Assembly: GCF_001667075.1 (NCBI RefSeq)
Contig: NZ_LZIL01000060.1
Span: forward strand, 1-64,000
Length of the DNA: 64,000 nt
Reading direction: 5' to 3'
DNA from: Mycobacterium sp. 852014-52450_SCH5900713
GTDB lineage: Bacteria; Actinomycetota; Actinomycetes; Mycobacteriales; Mycobacteriaceae
Positions 59,693 to 64,000 of this stretch are shown here, piece by piece. Under the pieces are notes generated by a model. It made no database searches. It had not been told where the DNA came from and saw only the letters and a program-made list of their open reading frames with translations. Position 1 is the stretch's first letter. Every line of letters begins with the position of its first letter. The translations under genes were made by a program, and so were the position numbers.

Positions 59693-61402
59693 TCAGGGAC
59701 GCATTTGGTACGCGCCGTTGAGCGGAAGGATGTGCTCCTTCCAGATCTGGGCGTAGCGGGCGGGGTCGTGGACGGGGCGGCGGATCATTCGCGTCGCGAA
59801 GCGGGCCTGGTCGTCGGTCGTCGCGGGCTTGTCGCTCAACTCCACGGCGTAGCCGTTGAAGTCGCGGACCAGCACGGCGAAGATCCCGTCGATCAGCGTC
59901 TCGTCCACATCCGACAGCGCGGCCTCCTCGAGGATGAGCTGCGCGTAGGGCACCGTCGCGAACAACTGGCCCACGGCGAACGCGAAGTCGACGTCTCTCT
60001 GCTGCGCGGCATCGGGGGTCGCGCTGGCCAGCATGTCGGCGAGCACGTCGATCTGCTTGCGCAGCAACGCGACATTGGGCAGGTGAGCGAAGGCGTCGAA
60101 CGGCGCGCGCCAGTCGTGGAAGCGCACCTTGCCCAGACCCCCGGTCGGCCCCTGCGCGAACAGGAACGTGTCGTCGGCCGCGTCGTCACGGCGGCCGATG
60201 ATCGGCAGCTCGCCGTTGGGGGCGAACAGGAAGTTGGGCATGAACTTGGCGAGCAGCCCGATGTTGATGTGCACGGTGCCCTCAAGCCTTGGCAGCAAAC
60301 CGATTTCGCGCGTGACCGCCTCGAAGAAGGTGTCCTTCTCCACCCCCTTGGCGGCGATGACGTCCCACAGGGCGATGACGACCCGCTCGCCCTCACTGGT
60401 GACTTTCGCCTTGGTGAGCGGGCTGTACAGCAGGTAGCGCCGGTCGTCGGCCGACGCGCTGCGCATGTAGTCGCAAGCCCGGGTGCACACCAGCCGCATT
60501 GCCACCAGCCGCAGGTAGGCGTCGGTGAGCAGCCGCCGCACGTGGCTGAAGTCGGTGACGACGGTGCCGTACAGAACGCGGTTGGAGGCGTGGGTGACCG
60601 CCTCGTACATGGCGTGGGTGCACATGCCGACCGCGCCCCAGCCCAGGTTGTACTTGCACACGTTGACGGTGTTGAGGGCCGCGTGGAACGCCCCTTGGCC
60701 ACGGTGCAGGATGTCGGCCTCGGTGACCGGGTAGTCGCGCAGCGCGTAGTTGGCGACGAAGTTCTGCGAGTTCACCACGTTCTTGATCAGGTCATACCGA
60801 TCGTGCTGGGAGTCGGCAGTGAAGAACACGTACTCGTCAGAGCCTGCGATCTTGCCGAAGGTCGAGACCATCCGCGCCACGTTGGCGTTACCGATGTAGT
60901 ACTTCTCGCCGCTCGCGGTCCAGCCGTGTTCGGCCGGCGTCAGGATCATGTCGGTCTGGTAGACGTCGGCGCCGTGGGTCTGCTCCGACAAGCCGAAGGC
61001 GAACACCTCGCCGGCCTCGAGCTGCGCGGCGGCCTTGCGCTTGGCGTCGGTGTTGTCGCTCATCCAGATCGGGCCCAGACCCAGCGCGGTGACCTGGAAG
61101 GGGTACCAGTAGCTCAGCCCGTAGAAGCCCACGATCTCGGCGAACTCGCTGATCCGGTAGGTGTCCCAGCGGCAGGCAGCTGCTGGGTCCGAGGCGCCGT
61201 ACTCGGATGGGGTCAGCAGCGAGGCGAAAATGCGCTCCCGCCCGATATGGTCCAAAAACTCGGAGTACCACACCCCTTCGTGGTCGTCGGACTTCAGCCG
61301 CGCCTTCCCCCGCGACTCGAAGAAGTCCACCGTCGCGGCCATGATCTCCCCCGAGCGACGGTCCGGATATCGACGTTGCAGATGGTTGGGATTGAGCAGC
61401 AT
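59693..61402 (-). CDS. fadE4: Acyl-CoA dehydrogenase FadE4
   Basis: A 569-residue flavoprotein (M. tuberculosis FadE4 568). It has AFGLSEQTHGADVYQTDMILTP in place of the usual SEPGAGSD flavin loop, EKYYIGNANVARMVSTFGKI, and GWGAVGMCTHAMYEAVTHASNRVLYG in the C-terminal half. These match acyl-CoA oxidase/dehydrogenase-type folds rather than short-chain ACADs. The catalytic base cannot be placed with certainty. It would desaturate acyl-CoA. It stands alone, 41 bp ahead of the small membrane protein gene on the same strand. Confidence 0.9.
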   Translation of the reverse strand: MLLNPNHLQRRYPDRRSGEIMAATVDFFESRGKARLKSDDHEGVWYSEFLDHIGRERIFASLLTPSEYGASDPAAACRWDTYRISEFAEIVGFYGLSYWYPFQVTALGLGPIWMSDNTDAKRKAAAQLEAGEVFAFGLSEQTHGADVYQTDMILTPAEHGWTASGEKYYIGNANVARMVSTFGKIAGSDEYVFFTADSQHDRYDLIKNVVNSQNFVANYALRDYPVTEADILHRGQGAFHAALNTVNVCKYNLGWGAVGMCTHAMYEAVTHASNRVLYGTVVTDFSHVRRLLTDAYLRLVAMRLVCTRACDYMRSASADDRRYLLYSPLTKAKVTSEGERVVIALWDVIAAKGVEKDTFFEAVTREIGLLPRLEGTVHINIGLLAKFMPNFLFAPNGELPIIGRRDDAADDTFLFAQGPTGGLGKVRFHDWRAPFDAFAHLPNVALLRKQIDVLADMLASATPDAAQQRDVDFAFAVGQLFATVPYAQLILEEAALSDVDETLIDGIFAVLVRDFNGYAVELSDKPATTDDQARFATRMIRRPVHDPARYAQIWKEHILPLNGAYQMRP

Positions 61403-61486
61403 GACGGGGCTCCCGCGGGTTCCGGTTACGACGAGGGTGACGGTACTGCACCGCGGGGGCCGTCGGGGCGGACCGGAAAAAGTGGC

Positions 61487-62710
61487 TCATTGCGTCACGC
61501 GGGAGAGCAGATATCGCCGCTCGGGCAGGCTGCGGGTGCGCTGGGCCGCGCGAAGGTAGTGCTCTCGGGCCGCTTCCCGGTCACCGAGTTCGTCGAGCAG
61601 ATGGGCCCGCACCGCGTCGACGCGGTGATGTCCGTGCAGAGCGGGATCCGCCGCCGCGGCATCGAGTTCGAGCAGGGCGGCCGCGGGACCCTGCACCATC
61701 GCGACGGCGACAGTTCGATTGAGCGCGACCATCGGCCCTGGCGCCAGGGCTAAGAGCACGTCATACAACGCGAGGATCTGCGGCCAGTCGGTCGCTTCGG
61801 CGCTGGCGGCCTCGTCATGTACCGCGGCGATCGCCGCCTGCAGCTGGTAGGGACCCGGCTCGGCGACCGGCAGCGTCGCCTCGATGATCGCGACGCCCTC
61901 GGCAATGGCGGTCCGGTCCCACAGCCGGCGGTCCTGTTCGGCCAGCGGGACCAGCGATCCATCTGGTCCGGTGCGCGCGGCGCGTCGGGCATCCGTGAGG
62001 AGCATGAGCGCGAGCAACCCGGCGACCTCGCCCTCGTCCGGCAGGCTCGCGCGCAGCTGACGGGTCAGCCGAATCGCTTCGGAGGTCAGCTCCACGCGGT
62101 TGAGGTTCTCTCCAGATGTCGCGGTGTAGCCCTCGTTGAAGATGAGGTACAACGTGCGAAGCACCGCGGGCAGCCGCTCGTCGCGCTCGCGCTGGTTCGG
62201 GGTGCGGAATTGGGCGCCCGAATCGCGGATGCGCGCCTTGGCCCGACTGATGCGCTGCCCGACGGTCGCCTCCGGCAGCAGCAGCGCGCGGGCGATCTCC
62301 GCGGTGGTCAGGCCTCCGAGCGCCCGCAACGTCAGCGCCACCTGCGACGGCACGGCGAGCACCGGGTGACAGCACAAGAACAGCAGCGCCAACGATTCGT
62401 CGGCCTCGGCAACGGCGCCCGAGGGCGGCGTGGGCTCAAGCGCATACGTGTCTTCGCGGTGCCGACGCGCCGACTCCTTCCGCCAAGTCTCGATCAGCCG
62501 CCGCGACGACGTCGTAATCAGCCAGCCGGTCGGGTTTTCCGGTACCCCATCGGCCGGCCAGGTCACCGCGGCGGCGAGCAGCGCCTCCTGGACGGCGTCC
62601 TCGCAGTCGTCGAAGTCGCCGTACCGGCGCACGAGGACCCCGAGGACGCACGGGGCGACCTCGCGCAGCAGGACGGTGACGGCATCCTCGCCCGGACCGG
62701 TGGAATTCAC
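61487..62710 (-). CDS. ECF sigma factor of the DUF6596/ECF42 type
   Basis: A 407-residue protein from a GTG that overlaps the YCII stop (GTGA). Sigma region 2 is at residues 13-80 (VLVRRYGDFDDCEDAVQEALLAAAVTWPADGVPENPTGWL and the following ITTSSRRLIETWR). Region 4 is LTLRALGGLTTAEIARALLLPEATVGQRISRAKARIR. The long C-terminal extension (about 220 residues, LYLIFNEGYTATSGENLNRVELTSEAIRL and TPR-like helices) is the hallmark of the ECF42 group, which is genetically linked to YCII/DGPF proteins, as here. No anti-sigma factor is present; the C-terminus probably regulates activity. Confidence 0.9.
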   Translation of the reverse strand: MNSTGPGEDAVTVLLREVAPCVLGVLVRRYGDFDDCEDAVQEALLAAAVTWPADGVPENPTGWLITTSSRRLIETWRKESARRHREDTYALEPTPPSGAVAEADESLALLFLCCHPVLAVPSQVALTLRALGGLTTAEIARALLLPEATVGQRISRAKARIRDSGAQFRTPNQRERDERLPAVLRTLYLIFNEGYTATSGENLNRVELTSEAIRLTRQLRASLPDEGEVAGLLALMLLTDARRAARTGPDGSLVPLAEQDRRLWDRTAIAEGVAIIEATLPVAEPGPYQLQAAIAAVHDEAASAEATDWPQILALYDVLLALAPGPMVALNRTVAVAMVQGPAAALLELDAAAADPALHGHHRVDAVRAHLLDELGDREAAREHYLRAAQRTRSLPERRYLLSRVTQ

Positions 62711-63078
62711 ATGTCCCAGCCGCTCAGGTCGAGCACCGGCCGGACCTCGACCAAGCCCCAGACGGCGTCCGGAACGCGGGCCGCGATCGCGAGGGCACGC
62801 TCCTCGCTTTCGCAGTCGACTAGAAAGAAACCGGCGAGATGTTCTTTCGCCTCGGCGAACGGCCCGTCGCTGATCATCGTCCGGCCGCCCGCGACCGTGA
62901 CCCGCTTGGCCAGGGCGGGGTCCGCCAGGCCCTCGGTAGCCACGAGCTCGCCGGTGTCGGCGAGCTCGGCGCCGAGTTCGACGTGGTCGTGGCCGAACCG
63001 CGCTCGCTGCTCCTCGGGTAAGGCCTGCCATCGCTCGAGGAACTGCGGGTTGCTCTGAATCAAGATCATGTACTTCAC
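62707..63078 (-). CDS. YCII/DGPF-domain protein, partner of the ECF sigma factor
   Basis: A 123-residue ferredoxin-like fold protein. It starts (GTG 63078) MKYMILIQSNPQFLERWQAL and carries the diagnostic ISDGPFAEAKEHLAGFFLVD at about residues 68-87. GGAGG lies five bases before the GTG; an ATG 12 bases earlier is possible. The stop overlaps the sigma start by four bases. The biochemical role of DGPF proteins is unsettled; linkage to ECF42 sigma factors is established. Confidence 0.9.
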   Translation of the reverse strand: MKYMILIQSNPQFLERWQALPEEQRARFGHDHVELGAELADTGELVATEGLADPALAKRVTVAGGRTMISDGPFAEAKEHLAGFFLVDCESEERALAIAARVPDAVWGLVEVRPVLDLSGWDM

Positions 63079-63191
63079 TGCGGCCTCCATGGATTTGGAT
63101 AAACACTGCGCTCCTGTGTCGAAACTGGCCAGCCGGTTTCGACACCCCACTGAAGGCTTCGCGCCGCGGAGCCCCGGAGAAGGGGACAACT

Positions 63192-63638
63192 ATGGAGATC
63201 AGCCACGCAGGAACCGACGTCCACGCGGTACTTGAAAAGTTCGTGGCCGCGCATGCCGCCCACGACGCCGACGGCCTGTTTGCGCTTCGTTCCGACGACG
63301 TGGTGTCGTATTCGCTTGCGCCGCCGCTGCAGCAGGGGCCCGATACGCCGTATGGCACCGTGGAAGGTATCCGCGCCTGGTTCGCGGGATTTGACGGCCC
63401 CGTGCAGATCACTTTCCGCGACCCCGTGGTGAGCCAAGATGGCGATCTCGCATTCGCCCACACCCTCACAAATATGACGGTGACACCTGTAGGCCGGCAC
63501 GACCCGATCTCGGTCTGGTATCGCTCGACCTTCGGGCTGCGCCGCGTCGACGGGTCGTGGCGCATCGCGCACCTACATGAATCGACGCCGTTCCACATGG
63601 ACGGCTCGTACCGCGCGGCCACCGACCTTCAGCCCTGA
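63192..63638 (+). CDS. SnoaL/NTF2-like domain protein
   Basis: A 148-residue protein of the cystatin-like alpha+beta barrel: VLEKFVAAHAAHDADGLFALRSDDVVSYSLAPPL, then GPVQITFRDPVVSQDGDLAFAHTLTNMTVTP and SVWYRSTFGLRRVDGSWRIAHLHESTPFHMDG. Such SnoaL-like proteins include polyketide cyclases, ketosteroid isomerase relatives and stress proteins; the type cannot be read. It is divergent from the YCII-sigma operon, 113 bp apart, so it may be a target of that sigma factor. Confidence 0.83.
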   Translation: MEISHAGTDVHAVLEKFVAAHAAHDADGLFALRSDDVVSYSLAPPLQQGPDTPYGTVEGIRAWFAGFDGPVQITFRDPVVSQDGDLAFAHTLTNMTVTPVGRHDPISVWYRSTFGLRRVDGSWRIAHLHESTPFHMDGSYRAATDLQP

Positions 63639-63707
63639 GCCGCCGATAGTTCACGGATCCGATGAGGCCGGTGTCAAACCACGCAGCGGAGTCATAGCAT
63701 CAGTCAC

Positions 63708-64000
63708 GTGTCAGAACTCAATACCGCCCGCGGCGCCATCGATACGACCGACCTCGGCGTGACGCTCATGCACGAGCACGTGTTCATCATGACCACCGAG
63801 ATTGCGTTGAACTATCCCGAAGCCTGGGGCGACGAGGACAAACGGGTGGCCGACGCCGTCAGTCGGCTCAACGAGTTGAAGGCCCGCGGGGTGGACACCA
63901 TCGTCGACCTGACCGTGATCGGGCTGGGCCGCTACATTCCGCGCATCGCGCGCGTCGCGGCGGCCACCGAGCTGAATATCGTTGTGGCGACCGGGCTTTA
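63708..64000 (+). CDS. php: Phosphotriesterase-like lactonase Php, C-terminus cut off by window edge
   Basis: About 97 N-terminal residues from a GTG at 63708. TTDLGVTLMHEHVFIMTTEIALNYPEAWGD contains the metal-binding HxH (His-Glu-His), and RGVDTIVDLTVIGLGRYIPRIARVA follows, as in M. tuberculosis Rv0230c. The amidohydrolase fold with a binuclear metal site hydrolyses acyl-homoserine lactones and slowly phosphotriesters. The remaining metal ligands lie beyond base 64000. No strong Shine-Dalgarno sequence precedes the GTG, so the mRNA may be leaderless. Confidence 0.88.
   Translation, partial: MSELNTARGAIDTTDLGVTLMHEHVFIMTTEIALNYPEAWGDEDKRVADAVSRLNELKARGVDTIVDLTVIGLGRYIPRIARVAAATELNIVVATGL

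Overview
The window is chromosomal DNA of a slow-growing Mycobacterium. GC is high throughout, start codons are often GTG or TTG, and there are a PPE protein, several FadE/FadD enzymes, an AftD arabinosyltransferase and an LpqI lipoprotein. From about 9.7 kb to the right end the gene order follows the M. tuberculosis block I know as Rv0274 down to Rv0230c, read in reverse. The left end matches Rv0275c, Rv0276 and probably PPE3 (Rv0280). These ortholog assignments come from memory of protein sequence, length and order; no search was run. A non-tuberculous species (M. avium complex or a relative) is my guess.

Layout. 1-2.8 kb: a PPE gene running off the left edge behind a Zur-like box, a DUF2236 oxygenase and a divergent TetR regulator. 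2.8-9.2 kb: an accessory island with a tandemly duplicated two-gene acyltransferase cassette (a PapA-like enzyme plus a second condensation-fold enzyme). 9.2-18.3 kb: membrane protein and VOC pair, alpha/beta hydrolase, double acyl-CoA dehydrogenase fadE6, an AT-richer insertion with a secreted glycine-rich protein and a possible DNA-binding protein, fadD2, and a LigD-type polymerase. 18.3-31 kb: nitrogen and siroheme block with narU, narK3, an nnaR-type HemD/winged-helix regulator, a sirohydrochlorin chelatase and nirBD, plus fecB2, oxoprolinase subunits pxpBC and a small heat-shock protein. 31-36 kb: PEP-mutase-like enzyme and the three-subunit Sdh1 succinate dehydrogenase. 36-46 kb: flavin reductase and 2OG oxygenase, then the fadE5 / fadA2 / fabG4-htdX lipid block with a TetR gene and a ClC channel. 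46-53 kb: lpqI, two DUF2613 peptides, aftD and a lipase-maturation-factor-like protein. 53-64 kb: two secreted proteins, an acetolactate-synthase-like enzyme, gabD1, R2lox with its TetR gene, fadE4, an ECF sigma factor with a YCII/DGPF partner, an NTF2-like protein and the start of php.

How parts may work together. nirBD needs siroheme, and the chelatase overlaps the nnaR-type gene, so nitrate uptake, its regulator and cofactor supply sit together. fadE5, fadA2, fabG4 and htdX would supply dehydrogenation, thiolysis, keto-reduction and (R)-hydration of acyl-CoAs. The promoters of fadE5 and of fadA2/fabG4 share a TTAC-N6-GTAA element with the promoter of the neighbouring TetR gene, which suggests one local regulon. 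The duplicated acyltransferase cassette has no polyketide synthase beside it, so its lipid substrate must be made elsewhere. A 49-56 bp repeat family occurs as pairs in two gaps between convergent genes, and the fadE5/fadA2 convergent gap has two intrinsic terminators back to back. I saw no rRNA, tRNA, CRISPR array, transposase or phage gene.
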